NCBI GenBank assembly: GCA_030433215.1
Contig: JAUIMC010000008.1
Location: forward strand, 1-64,000
Reading direction: 5' to 3'
Length of the DNA: 64,000 nt
Source of the DNA: Alphaproteobacteria bacterium
GTDB lineage: Bacteria; Pseudomonadota; Alphaproteobacteria; Caulobacterales; Parvularculaceae
Positions 1-8,185 of this stretch are shown piece by piece. Made by a program: the position numbers and the translations under genes. The notes below the pieces were generated by a model, which searched no databases, had not been told where the DNA came from, and saw nothing but the letters and a program-made list of their open reading frames with translations. Position 1 is the stretch's first letter, and each line of letters opens with the position of its first letter.

Positions 1-61
1 TGGCCAGCATTTCCTGGCCGACATTGCCGGTGGCGCCGACAACCGCGACGTTGACTTCCAT
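1..61 (-). CDS. asd: Aspartate-semialdehyde dehydrogenase, N-terminus only (cut by window edge)
   Basis: Only the first 20 codons are in the window. They read MEVNVAVVGATGNVGQEM, the NADP-binding glycine-rich start (GATGNVG) typical of aspartate-semialdehyde dehydrogenase, which makes L-aspartate-4-semialdehyde for lysine/diaminopimelate, threonine and methionine synthesis. The ATG is preceded on the minus strand by a GGAG ribosome-binding site. The gene is divergent from the MgtC-like gene at 234. The assignment rests on this short N-terminus; another Rossmann dehydrogenase such as ArgC is less likely. Confidence 0.7.
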   Translation of the reverse strand, partial: MEVNVAVVGATGNVGQEMLA

Positions 62-233
62 GGTGCACTCCAGAGTAACGGGCCGCGACAAACGATGTTG
101 AGCTGATGATGTCAACCCGAAAGGCGGCGAGGGGGCTTTTGCGCGGTCTTTGCGAGGATTTCCAGTGAAAAAATGTCGCTTAGGGATCAGTCGGGCTATA
201 CTCGGTGTTTCCTCCTCTCCCGAAGGAGCCGTC

Positions 234-1502
234 ATGCCCGATTTCGCCGCCGACATATCCCTCGACGACCTCATTCATCTCGCGGTTGCGCTGGCGATCG
301 GCTTTCTCATCGGCTTCGAGCGGGAGCACACGCACCGGGCCGAGGCGCGCGAGCACAGCTTCGCCGGCGCCCGGACCTTCGCCCTGACGGCGCTGGCGGG
401 CGCCCTGTCGGGCCTTGCCGACGAGGGGCTGATCCTTCCCTCGGTCTTGTTGCTGTCGATCGCGGCGCTCACGGCGGTCGCTTACTGGTCCTCGGCGCGG
501 GAAAAGCCGGGCGCCGGCGGCACGACCGAGATCGCGCTCTTCCTCACCTTCGTGCTCGGCCTCGCCGCGACGCGCGGCTATGTGGTGGAAGCGGCGATCG
601 GCGGGGTCGCGACGGCGATCATCCTGAGCATCAAGCAAAACGTGCAGCACTGGGCCTCGTCACTGAGCGAGCGCGAGCTGCATGCGGCGCTGCGCCTGCT
701 CGCGATTTCCGTCATCGTGCTGCCGATCCTCCCCGATCAGGATTTCGGTCCTTATGACGCGCTCAATCCGCGCACCATCTGGCTGATGGTGGTGTTCATC
801 AGCGGGCTGTCCTTTTTCGGCTACTGGCTGATCAAGCTTGTGGGCGAGAGCGGCGGCATTCTCATCACCGGCCTCACGGGCGGGCTCGCTTCCTCGACGG
901 CGACGACGCTGTCCCTGTCGCGCTTCGCCAAGGACGGCGCCGAGGGCCGCGCGGTGGCCGCGGGCATCATCGCGGCGAATGTGGTGATGCTGATCCGCGT
1001 CGGCATCCTCGTAGCGGCGATCTCGCGGCCGGTGCTGGCGGCGCTCTGGCCGGCGCTGCTCGCCGGGGCGCTCGCGGGCGCGGCGGCGGCGCTTTATCTC
1101 TGGCGCGGGCGCGACACCTCGACAAACGCGAAAGCCGCGCTCGATATCGACAACCCCATGGAAATCCGCCCGGCCCTGTTTTTCGCGGCGCTGCTCGCCG
1201 TCATTTCCGTCGCCGCGGCTTTCGGCGCCGACAAGTTCGGGGATGCGGGGCTCGCCATTGTGGGCCTCATTTCGGGCCTCGCCGATGTGGACGCGATTAC
1301 GCTGACCGCCGGGCGCCAGGCTGCGGCCGGGTCCATCGGCGCGGACGGCGCCGCGCTTGCCGTGATGGCGGCGGTGGGCTCGAACATCGTCGTCAAGGCT
1401 GGCATGGCCTGGGGCATCGCCGGGCCGCGCACCGGCGCGCCCGTGGCGGTCGCCTGCGGCGTCGCGGCGGCGGCGAGCGCCGTGGTGTTTTTCGTTTTCT
1501 AG
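234..1502 (+). CDS. MgtC/SapB-DUF4010 family integral membrane protein
   Basis: A 422-residue polytopic membrane protein. The N-terminal third resembles MgtC/SapB (AIGFLIGFEREH near residues 22-33), and the remainder is DUF4010-like with about ten hydrophobic helices rich in Ala and Gly. MgtC proteins act in low-magnesium survival and modulate the F-ATPase, but the role of the long MgtC-DUF4010 fusion is unknown. I chose the ATG at 234 because GAAGGAG lies just upstream; an in-frame TTG at 150 would add 28 residues unlike the family. The stop overlaps the convergent LD-carboxypeptidase stop by four bases. Family sure, function open. Confidence 0.8.
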   Translation: MPDFAADISLDDLIHLAVALAIGFLIGFEREHTHRAEAREHSFAGARTFALTALAGALSGLADEGLILPSVLLLSIAALTAVAYWSSAREKPGAGGTTEIALFLTFVLGLAATRGYVVEAAIGGVATAIILSIKQNVQHWASSLSERELHAALRLLAISVIVLPILPDQDFGPYDALNPRTIWLMVVFISGLSFFGYWLIKLVGESGGILITGLTGGLASSTATTLSLSRFAKDGAEGRAVAAGIIAANVVMLIRVGILVAAISRPVLAALWPALLAGALAGAAAALYLWRGRDTSTNAKAALDIDNPMEIRPALFFAALLAVISVAAAFGADKFGDAGLAIVGLISGLADVDAITLTAGRQAAAGSIGADGAALAVMAAVGSNIVVKAGMAWGIAGPRTGAPVAVACGVAAAASAVVFFVF

Positions 1503-2341
1503 GCGGCAGGCGCCGCGCCGAAGGGGACGACCTTGTTGCCGGAATCGTGACCGATATCGGCGCGGCCGAGATAGGGAACGCCGGCGCGGCCGCACCAGTA
1601 TTCGATGACCTCTTCCTCACTCGCGCCGAAGGGCCGGTCGTTTTCGGGAATGTCGCTGAGGCGGCCGAGCATGACGCCTTCGGCGTTCCGAATGTTTTTG
1701 TCACCCATGATCGAGAACAGCGCGCGGTCGGTCGCGTAGAGATATTCGCCTACATCCTCGAGCATGACGATATGGCCGGAAAGATCGGGCATCCAGTCTG
1801 TGCCAGCGAGGTGGGCGAGAATGGTGATGTTGAAGGCCGCGCATTTTTTGCCGGACTTGGCGGTCGGCTCGACGCCCGAAGCATCGCCGTCGACAAGAAA
1901 GGCGAGGGAACGTGCAATCGCCTCTTCGCCGCCCTCACGGGGCAGATCCGCCGGGATGGGCCCGTGAACCGGGCGGCCGATCCCTTGCTTGTAGAGGCGG
2001 GCCAGCAGCATGCCGTTGTCGGAATAACCGAGCCAGGTTTTCGTGCGCGCATAATCGTTGAGCTTGGCGAAGAGCGCCTCATCGAGGCGGCAGGCGCCGT
2101 AGCCCCCGCGCGCGAACCACACCGCATCATATTGCGGATCGTTGGCGACCTCGAGAAAGGCGGCCGAGCGCTCCGCATCGCTCCCGGCGAAATGGCCGGC
2201 GGCGGCAAAGCACTGCTCATGGAAATGGAGTTTCACCGAATCGCCAAATCGCGCCGCCGCGATCCCGGCGGTCTTTTCCGCAAGGTCTTGTGTGATCGGC
2301 CCGCCGGGACAGACGAGAGCTATGTGTTTCTGATTATCCAT
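1499..2341 (-). CDS. ldcA: LD-carboxypeptidase, peptidase family S66 (LdcA-like)
   Basis: A 280-residue cytosolic serine peptidase of the S66 (LdcA/MccF) family. The family removes the terminal D-Ala from the murein tetrapeptide, giving the tripeptide that is re-used in cell-wall recycling. The nucleophile is Ser107 in LGYSDNG, after the ARGGYG turn near residues 77-82. Length is close to the usual ~300. It is divergent from a Mur-ligase gene at 2434, and a tripeptide ligase would use the product of this enzyme, so the pair probably forms a recycling step. MccF-type self-immunity is an alternative, but there is no toxin operon nearby. Confidence 0.82.
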   Translation of the reverse strand: MDNQKHIALVCPGGPITQDLAEKTAGIAAARFGDSVKLHFHEQCFAAAGHFAGSDAERSAAFLEVANDPQYDAVWFARGGYGACRLDEALFAKLNDYARTKTWLGYSDNGMLLARLYKQGIGRPVHGPIPADLPREGGEEAIARSLAFLVDGDASGVEPTAKSGKKCAAFNITILAHLAGTDWMPDLSGHIVMLEDVGEYLYATDRALFSIMGDKNIRNAEGVMLGRLSDIPENDRPFGASEEEVIEYWCGRAGVPYLGRADIGHDSGNKVVPFGAAPAA

Positions 2342-2433
2342 CTTTGCGCTTTAGCCTAGCAACCGGGCGTAAATCAGGCCCTAACCATCTTGGTGACGCA
2401 CTATAAACAGATTTCGCCTATAGCCTCGGGTCC

Positions 2434-3828
2434 ATGACGCATTCAAAAGACTATTTCTTCTGCGGGATCGGCGGGTCGGGCATGCTGCCGCTGGCGATGA
2501 TCGTCGCTGCGCGCGGGGCCCATGTGGAGGGCTCGGACCGGGCCCTCGATCAGGGCCGCACGGGCGCGAAATTCGATTATCTGCGCTCCCTCGGCATTGC
2601 GCTCCACCCCCAGGACGGCTCCGGCGTCTGCCGCCCCTCGCAGACCCTCGTCGCCTCCGCCGCGGTGGAGGAGACGGTGCCCGACGTCGTCGCTGCGAAG
2701 AAAGCGGGCGCGGCGCGCCTTTCCCGCGCCGAATTGCTGGCCGAGCTTTTCAACGAGTCTGAATGCCCTATCGGCGTCGCCGGCACCAGCGGCAAGTCGA
2801 CCACCACGGGCATGATCGGCTGGATTCTGCATCACGCCAGGAAATCCCCCACGGTGATGAACGGCGCCGTGATGAAGAATTTCGTCAAACCCGATGCGCT
2901 GTTCGCAAGCGCCGTCGTGGGCGAGGGCGAGGCTTTCGTTTCCGAAGTCGATGAAAGCGACGGCTCCATCGCCATGTTCCGCCCGAAGATCGCTGTACTG
3001 AACAATGTCGCGCTCGATCATAAGTCTATGGATGAATTGCGCGGCCTCTTCGACGATTTTATCGGTCACGCGGATACGGCGATCCTCAATCTCGACAATG
3101 ATGAGACATCGCGATTGGCGGCAATGTATCAAAAGGCGAAAATTACATACAGCCTATTTCGCGATGATGGTGATTTGACTGCAATTGACATCAAGCCGCA
3201 ACCGTTTGGCGTTGCATTTGACGTAATTGATAGGCGAAATAACGGGATTGAGTCTGTCGCTCTGAGAATGCCCGGCCGGCACAATGTGTCGAACGCGCTG
3301 GCGGCCATCGCCGCAACGCGCGCCTGCGGCCTGTCGCTGACGCAAGCGGCTGCCGCGCTCGGCGAGTTCGAGGGCGTCAAACGCCGCCTCGAATATGTGG
3401 GGGAGGCGAAAGGCGTCACACTGATCGACGATTTCGGCCACAACCCCGACAAGATCACGGCGAGCCTTAAAACCCTGCACGAATTTCCGGGCCGGCTGCT
3501 CGTGATGTTCCAGCCCCACGGCTTCGGGCCGTTGCGGCTCATGAAAAAGGAATTCATCGAGACTTTCGCGTCGCAGCTCGCGCCCGACGACGTGCTTTTG
3601 ATGCCGGAGCCGGTTTATTTCGGCGGCACCACGGATCGCTCGGTTTCAAGCAAGGATATTGCGGAAGGGGTCAGTGCGGCGGGAAGGAATGCGAAGGCTT
3701 TGCCGACGCGCGAAGACTGCGGCGCAAAACTGTTGAAACTCGCAAAGCCTGGCGATCGCATCATCGTCATGGGCGCGCGCGACGATACGCTGTCCACATT
3801 CGCCGCCGGTCTTCTAAAACAGCTCTAG
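2434..3828 (+). CDS. Mur ligase family protein (MurC/Mpl-like, peptidoglycan recycling candidate)
   Basis: A 464-residue three-domain Mur ligase. An N-terminal Rossmann start (FFCGIGGSGM, residues 8-17) is like MurC/Mpl. The ATP loop is GTSGKSTTT at 117-125, where MurC and Mpl usually have GTHGKTTT. SEVDESDG and LNNVALDH form the Mg-binding middle domain, and DDFGHNP opens the C-terminal domain. MurC joins L-Ala to UDP-MurNAc; Mpl joins the recycled tripeptide. The divergent LdcA-like gene favours an Mpl-like role, but the altered loop leaves the substrate open. Bases about 3110-3260 are visibly poorer in GC than the rest of the gene. Confidence 0.72.
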   Translation: MTHSKDYFFCGIGGSGMLPLAMIVAARGAHVEGSDRALDQGRTGAKFDYLRSLGIALHPQDGSGVCRPSQTLVASAAVEETVPDVVAAKKAGAARLSRAELLAELFNESECPIGVAGTSGKSTTTGMIGWILHHARKSPTVMNGAVMKNFVKPDALFASAVVGEGEAFVSEVDESDGSIAMFRPKIAVLNNVALDHKSMDELRGLFDDFIGHADTAILNLDNDETSRLAAMYQKAKITYSLFRDDGDLTAIDIKPQPFGVAFDVIDRRNNGIESVALRMPGRHNVSNALAAIAATRACGLSLTQAAAALGEFEGVKRRLEYVGEAKGVTLIDDFGHNPDKITASLKTLHEFPGRLLVMFQPHGFGPLRLMKKEFIETFASQLAPDDVLLMPEPVYFGGTTDRSVSSKDIAEGVSAAGRNAKALPTREDCGAKLLKLAKPGDRIIVMGARDDTLSTFAAGLLKQL

Positions 3829-3829
3829 C

Positions 3830-4129
3830 TCAGACTTCTTTCACGTCGCGCTCGTCCGCGGCCCACATGGTGCGGCTGACGAGCCCCGCGCCGGCGAGCG
3901 CTGCGCGCCAGGCTTTCAGATGCGGCTTTTCAAAATGCGCGTTGAGCGCGTCCCAGCTGTCCCATTTCTCGATCACCAGAAAGGCGTCGGGATCGGAAAG
4001 GTCGGGGCCGTAATGATATTCGATGCAGCCGGGTTCGGCGCGGCTCGCGGCGAGCATCGCCTGCATCACGGGGCGCAGTTTTTTAAGGGCGCCTTCTTTG
4101 ACGACGATCCGCCCGGAAACAACAATCAT
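3830..4129 (-). CDS. Antibiotic biosynthesis monooxygenase (ABM) domain protein, copy 1
   Basis: A 99-residue protein with a single ABM ferredoxin-like fold. It shows the family pattern of an N-terminal strand (MIVVSGRIVVKEG), a helix with Met and Ala, then EPGCIEYHYGPDLSDPDAF and the EKWDSWDALNAHFEKPHL segment near residues 56-73. Such small proteins (YgiN-like) oxidise quinols or related aromatics, or scavenge reactive compounds; substrates are rarely known. It lies 7 bases downstream of a second ABM gene on the same strand (4137-4442), so the two probably form an operon from a duplication. Family confident, substrate unknown. Confidence 0.8.
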   Translation of the reverse strand: MIVVSGRIVVKEGALKKLRPVMQAMLAASRAEPGCIEYHYGPDLSDPDAFLVIEKWDSWDALNAHFEKPHLKAWRAALAGAGLVSRTMWAADERDVKEV

Positions 4130-4136
4130 GTATGCG

Positions 4137-4442
4137 TCATCCCATCAGGTTGCGTTCTTCGCCCGCTTCGATGAAGCGGATTTCCTGGGAGATGACGCCG
4201 ATCTCGCCAAGCTTTGCGAACCATTCGCCCATATGCGGCTGCTTCACATGGGCGTCGAGCGCCGCCCAGCTTTTCCAGTATTCCAGCACCAGGATCGTGT
4301 CCGGCTCCATGACGTCCGCGCCGAAGGAATAGCCGATGCATCCTTCTTCTTTACGGGTGGCGGCGATGACACCCTCCATCTCTTTTTGCACTTTCGCGAG
4401 GCCGCCGGGCGACAATTTCGCCTTGCCGGAAACGATGATCAT
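4137..4442 (-). CDS. Antibiotic biosynthesis monooxygenase (ABM) domain protein, copy 2
   Basis: A 101-residue ABM-fold protein, paralogous to its downstream neighbour: both begin with a MI[IV]VSG strand and share the EEGCIGYSFGAD and EYWKSWAALDAHVKQPHM blocks. The start at 4442 is set by AGGAG nine bases upstream and by alignment with copy 1; the open frame extends further upstream but without family similarity. It probably works as a homodimer, or as a heterodimer with copy 1, on a quinol or aldehyde-type small molecule. The actual substrate cannot be told from sequence. Confidence 0.8.
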   Translation of the reverse strand: MIIVSGKAKLSPGGLAKVQKEMEGVIAATRKEEGCIGYSFGADVMEPDTILVLEYWKSWAALDAHVKQPHMGEWFAKLGEIGVISQEIRFIEAGEERNLMG

Positions 4443-4523
4443 GGGGGATGCTCCTGTTTCTGCGCGGCGGACTATGGGCGCCGGGAGAGAGCCCGTCGAT
4501 AACAAAACACAACTGATCATGGC

Positions 4524-5198
4524 ATGAATAGAGAACTCAACTGGTCCGGCTGCACGGCGCCGGCGCTCTCGCGGGTCGCTGGACGTTTCGTCTCAGTGGA
4601 GCCGGCGGTCTTTCCCGAAGCGGGCGAGGCGCTGTTTCCTGTCCTTTGCGGACCGGGCGATGACGGTCTGTGGACCTACATTCCGCTTGGGCCCTTTGAG
4701 AACCCGTCGCAATTTGGCGAGGCCATGGCCGCCGCCATAAAGGCCGGCGGCTGGAAGACTCACCTCTTCCGCGATGTCGATGACGGCGCGCCGCTCGGCA
4801 TGGCGAGCTATATGCGCATCCGCCCGGAGGCGGGATCGGCCGAAATCGGCACAATCGTTTTTTCGAACAGGCTGAAACGCACCCCCGCCGCAACGGAAGC
4901 CATGTATCTCATGGCCAAGCATGTTTTCGACGATCTCGGCTATCGCCGTTACGAATGGAAATGCAATAACGCCAATGAAGCTTCGAAGCGCGCGGCGGCG
5001 CGCCTCGGTTTCTCATTTGAGGGTATTTTCCGGCAGGATCTTGTGGTGAAAGGGCGCAATCGCGACACCGCATGGTTTTCAATGCTCGACAAGGAGTGGC
5101 CGGTTGCAAAGGCTGCATTCGAGGCATGGCTGGCGCCGGAGAATTTCGATGCGGATGGCCGGCAGCTTCATCGCCTTCAGGACATGCGCGCTGCATAA
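4524..5198 (+). CDS. GNAT family N-acetyltransferase (RimJ/RimL-like)
   Basis: A 224-residue protein of the RimJ/RimL branch of GNAT acetyltransferases. Visible features are the GMASYMRIRPEAGSAEIGTI strand pair near residues 92-111, and the C-terminal YRRYEWKCNNANEASKRAAARLGF block near 140-163, where the enzyme normally holds acetyl-CoA and the acceptor amine. The same fold acetylates protein N-termini, ribosomal proteins or small amines; the acceptor here is unknown. It is divergent from the ABM pair by about 80 bases and has no strong ribosome-binding site, so translation may be modest. Confidence 0.8.
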   Translation: MNRELNWSGCTAPALSRVAGRFVSVEPAVFPEAGEALFPVLCGPGDDGLWTYIPLGPFENPSQFGEAMAAAIKAGGWKTHLFRDVDDGAPLGMASYMRIRPEAGSAEIGTIVFSNRLKRTPAATEAMYLMAKHVFDDLGYRRYEWKCNNANEASKRAAARLGFSFEGIFRQDLVVKGRNRDTAWFSMLDKEWPVAKAAFEAWLAPENFDADGRQLHRLQDMRAA

Positions 5199-5346
5199 AC
5201 TTAAATTATTCAGTACACGGCTTATAGTGTGACGAGAATTGGGCGATGTTAAGGCGTTTTTGTTTTCGGCGCCGGTGCGCGCGAATATTATAAAAAATTA
5301 ACATGCATAAGCCTTTAGGGCTCTTAGGTGGATGCACTGGGTGAGC

Positions 5347-5371
5347 GGAACTCTTTGTCCGGATGATCGTT
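5347..5371 (+). promoter_or_regulatory. Sigma-EcfG-type promoter of the LOV kinase gene
   Basis: GGAAC at 5347-5351 and CGTT at 5368-5371 are separated by exactly 16 bases, matching the known -35/-10 pattern of the alphaproteobacterial general stress sigma factor EcfG (GGAAC-N16/17-CGTT). The site is 47 bases upstream of the LOV kinase ATG, in an intergenic region of about 220 bases that is clearly more AT-rich than its surroundings. Confidence 0.65.
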
Positions 5372-5418
5372 ATTATTGCGATTGCATACATGCCCAAGAT
5401 GGGAGAGGTGTCCTAAAG

Positions 5419-6462
5419 ATGAGTGAGAAAGACAAAAAAGTCGTTCTCGGTGAAGATGATGTACGCGGCATGACGATTGAGCGCATGCCGCTCGCCATGG
5501 TCGTGACGAATCCGCGTCTGCCGGACAACCCTATCGTGTATGTGAACCGCGCTTTTGAAAGATTGAGCGGCTATTCGAGCGACGCCGCCATCGGGCGCAA
5601 TTGCCGTTTCCTGCAAGGCGCGGAAACGGACAAGAAAACCATTTCAGCGCTTGCGAAAGCCATCGATACAAAAACCGAAGTTGAAGTCGATATTCTGAAC
5701 TACCGCGCCGACGGCGAGAAGTTCATGAACCATTTGCTGATCTCGCCGATCTATGACGATGACGGCGCCGTGACGTATTTTCTCGGCGTGCAACGGCGCG
5801 CCAACGGAGATGCGCCGGCCGCCAGGGTTGATGATCAGTTGCGCGAAGTGCAGCACCGCGTGAAAAACCATTTGCAAATGGTGGTGAGCATGATCCGCAT
5901 GCAGGCCGAGCAGCGGCCCGAGGATGCGCGCGGCGAGTTCTCAACGCTCGCCAATCGGGTCGAGACCCTGCAGCTTCTCTACCAGGAGATGACCGATGCG
6001 GGCGTTGGCTCGGTGCGGGCGAAAAAGATCCAGCTCGGCGCCTATCTGACGCGCATCGTGTCGGCGATCGGGTTTCTCGGCGGCAAGGAAGGCGTGCGCA
6101 TCAATGTCGACGCCGACTCTTTCGAGACCAGCGTCGAGTTTGCCGCCCGGGTGGGGCTGATTGCGTCGGAAATTTTCACCAACGCTCTTCAGCACGCCTT
6201 TGAGGGGCGCGACAGCGGCTTTGTAGAGATCCGGGTGAAGCAGCTTTCCGGCGGCGTCATTCGCCTGCGCATCACCGATGACGGCTCCGGAATCCCCGAG
6301 GGCGTGCAATGGCCGGGCGGCAACAGCCTCGGCGGGCGCATCGTCAAGACCCTGCTCGAGGGCATCGACGGCAGGCTGTCGGTGGACACCATGCTGGGCT
6401 CGGGCACGACGGTCACCATCGACATCCCGCACCAGGGCGAGACGGCGCAGGGCGCCAACTAG
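5419..6462 (+). CDS. LOV-domain blue-light sensor histidine kinase (HisKA_2 type)
   Basis: A 347-residue soluble kinase without membrane segments. A LOV (PAS) domain spans about residues 15-128, with the flavin-adduct Cys62 in GRNCRFLQG. A HisKA_2-type dimerisation domain carries the phospho-acceptor His146 in VQHRVKNHLQ. The C-terminal HATPase domain shows the N-box SEIFTNALQHAF, DDGSGIP and NSLGGRIVKTLL. Length and layout match the short LOV-HKs (about 346 aa) of Erythrobacter and the LovhK-type kinases that feed the PhyR-EcfG stress pathway. No response regulator lies nearby, so the partner is encoded elsewhere. The ATG at 5419 is preferred over an upstream in-frame ATG at 5332 because it follows GGGAGAGG and the EcfG-type promoter. 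Confidence 0.92.
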   Translation: MSEKDKKVVLGEDDVRGMTIERMPLAMVVTNPRLPDNPIVYVNRAFERLSGYSSDAAIGRNCRFLQGAETDKKTISALAKAIDTKTEVEVDILNYRADGEKFMNHLLISPIYDDDGAVTYFLGVQRRANGDAPAARVDDQLREVQHRVKNHLQMVVSMIRMQAEQRPEDARGEFSTLANRVETLQLLYQEMTDAGVGSVRAKKIQLGAYLTRIVSAIGFLGGKEGVRINVDADSFETSVEFAARVGLIASEIFTNALQHAFEGRDSGFVEIRVKQLSGGVIRLRITDDGSGIPEGVQWPGGNSLGGRIVKTLLEGIDGRLSVDTMLGSGTTVTIDIPHQGETAQGAN

Positions 6463-6484
6463 GCCCCTCTTTTTCAGACCCGTG

Positions 6485-6512
6485 TTGCGTCGCCGAAGCG
6501 GACGGTTATAAG
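6485..6512 (+). promoter_or_regulatory. Candidate sigma-70 promoter of sucC
   Basis: TTGCGT (6485-6490) and TATAAG (6507-6512) with a 16-base spacer lie 41 bases upstream of the sucC ATG in the gap after the LOV kinase. A fair match only. Confidence 0.4.
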
Positions 6513-6553
6513 GCGGGAAACCGCACTTTTACCCCGCTTTCGGAGCCGCGAAG

Positions 6554-7747
6554 ATGAATATCCACGAATATCAGGCGAAACAGGTCCTTAAGAGCTTTGG
6601 GGCCCCGGTCTCCGAGGGCCGCGTCGTGACCAAGGCCCAGGAGGCGGAGGCTGCTGCAAACGCGCTGCCCGGCCCGGTTTACGTGGTGAAGGCCCAGATC
6701 CACGCCGGCGGGCGCGGCAAGGGCAAGTTCAAGGAAGCCTCGGCCGGCGAAGGCGGCGGCGTGCGCCTCGCCAAGTCTCCCGCCGAAGCGGCGAAATTCG
6801 CCAAGGAAATGCTCGGCGCGACCCTCGTCACCAAACAGACGGGCGAAGCCGGCAAACAGGTCAACACGATCTATGTGGAGAACGGCTCGGACATCGAGAC
6901 CGAACTTTACCTTTCCGCGTTGGTCGATCGCGGCTCAGGCCGGATCGCGTTCATCGCCTCCACCGAAGGCGGCATGAATATCGAGGAAGTCGCCGAGGAA
7001 ACCCCTGAGAAAATCGTGACCGTCGGGATCGATCCGGCGACCGGCTGCATGCCCCATCATGCGCGGCGCATTGCGCAGGCGCTGGGACTTTCGGGCAATG
7101 CGGCCAAGCAATGCGGCAAGCTCATCCCGGCGCTCTACAAGGCCTTCGTCGAAAAAGATGCGAGCCTTCTCGAGATCAACCCCTTGATCGTCACCAAGGG
7201 CGGCGACCTCCTCGTGCTCGACGCCAAGATGGGCTTCGATCCGAATGCGCTGTTCCGCCATTCCGACATTCTAGAGCTGCGCGACATCACCGAGGAAGAT
7301 CCGGCGGAAGTCAAAGCCTCCGAATTCGATCTTTCCTATGTGAAGCTCGACGGCAATATCGGCTGCATGGTCAACGGCGCCGGTCTCGCCATGTCGACCA
7401 TGGACATCATCAAGCATTACGGCGCGGAGCCCGCGAACTTCCTCGATGTGGGCGGCGGCGCGACGAAAGAGAAAGTCACCGAGGCCTTCAAGATCATCAC
7501 CTCCGATCCGGGCGTCGAGGGCATTCTCGTCAACATCTTCGGCGGCATCATGCGCTGCGACGTCATCGCGGAAGGCGTCATCGCGGCCGTGAAGGAAGTG
7601 GGCCTCACGGTGCCGCTGGTCGTGCGCCTCGAAGGCACCAATGTGGAGCAGGGCAAGGAAATCCTTGCGAACTCGGGCCTCAAGATCACCCCCGCCGACG
7701 ATCTCGAAGACGCCGCGCAGAAGGTCGTGAAAGCGGTTCAGGGCTAG
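6554..7747 (+). CDS. sucC: Succinyl-CoA synthetase beta subunit
   Basis: A 397-residue beta subunit of succinyl-CoA ligase, full length. It makes ATP (or GTP) and succinate from succinyl-CoA in the TCA cycle together with SucD. The ATP-grasp domain starts with [16 protein letters not shown] and [11 protein letters not shown]. The C-terminal CoA-ligase domain shows [25 protein letters not shown] and [15 protein letters not shown]. The partner sucD is not adjacent as usual but starts 3.5 kb downstream (11221). Upstream, the gene follows the LOV kinase by 91 bases with its own promoter-like sequence. Confidence 0.97.
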   Translation: MNIHEYQAKQVLKSFGAPVSEGRVVTKAQEAEAAANALPGPVYVVKAQIHAGGRGKGKFKEASAGEGGGVRLAKSPAEAAKFAKEMLGATLVTKQTGEAGKQVNTIYVENGSDIETELYLSALVDRGSGRIAFIASTEGGMNIEEVAEETPEKIVTVGIDPATGCMPHHARRIAQALGLSGNAAKQCGKLIPALYKAFVEKDASLLEINPLIVTKGGDLLVLDAKMGFDPNALFRHSDILELRDITEEDPAEVKASEFDLSYVKLDGNIGCMVNGAGLAMSTMDIIKHYGAEPANFLDVGGGATKEKVTEAFKIITSDPGVEGILVNIFGGIMRCDVIAEGVIAAVKEVGLTVPLVVRLEGTNVEQGKEILANSGLKITPADDLEDAAQKVVKAVQG

Positions 7748-7759
7748 GCCGGGGAAGTC

Positions 7760-8185
7760 ATGTCTTCCCGGGACGCCTTTACGCTTCTTCACCCTTTGCG
7801 CGTGCGCTGGGGCGAATGCGATGCGCAGGGCATCGTCTTCAACGTCAATTATTTTCTCTATTTTGATGTGGGGATGACGGAGTGGATGCGCGCCCTCGGG
7901 CTCAAAGGCGACAAGGCGATGGATTTCTTCACCGTCCACGCCGAGGCCGACTACAAAAAATCGGCGAAGTTCGACGACATGCTTGATGTCGGCGCGCGTT
8001 GCGCAAGGCTGGGGCGCACGTCCATGACGCTTGAGTTGGGCGTTTTCCGTGACGGCGATCATCTGACATCAGGCAGGATCGTCTATGTGCACGCCGATCC
8101 GATAAGCCAGGAGAAAAAGCCGCTGCCGGAGGATTTCCTCCAAAAAGTTCTTGGCTTTGAAAAGGCAGCGCCGGCGCGCGGCTAA
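7760..8185 (+). CDS. Acyl-CoA thioesterase, 4-hydroxybenzoyl-CoA thioesterase (YbgC/FadM) family
   Basis: A 141-residue single hot-dog domain. The catalytic block WGECDAQGIVFNVNYFLYFD (residues 15-34) carries the conserved Asp of 4HBT/YbgC enzymes, which cleave acyl-CoA thioesters. It follows sucC by 12 bases and is probably co-transcribed. It differs from the tol-linked ybgC at 60845 and may act on fatty or aromatic acyl-CoA. Its stop overlaps the stop of the convergent sulfotransferase by four bases. The precise substrate is not visible. Confidence 0.85.
   Translation: MSSRDAFTLLHPLRVRWGECDAQGIVFNVNYFLYFDVGMTEWMRALGLKGDKAMDFFTVHAEADYKKSAKFDDMLDVGARCARLGRTSMTLELGVFRDGDHLTSGRIVYVHADPISQEKKPLPEDFLQKVLGFEKAAPARG

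Noticed and set aside
1547-2359. A 270-codon plus-strand frame opposite the LD-carboxypeptidase
   Set aside because: The minus-strand protein has the S66 motifs and sensible neighbours; the plus-strand frame resembles nothing and overlaps it fully.
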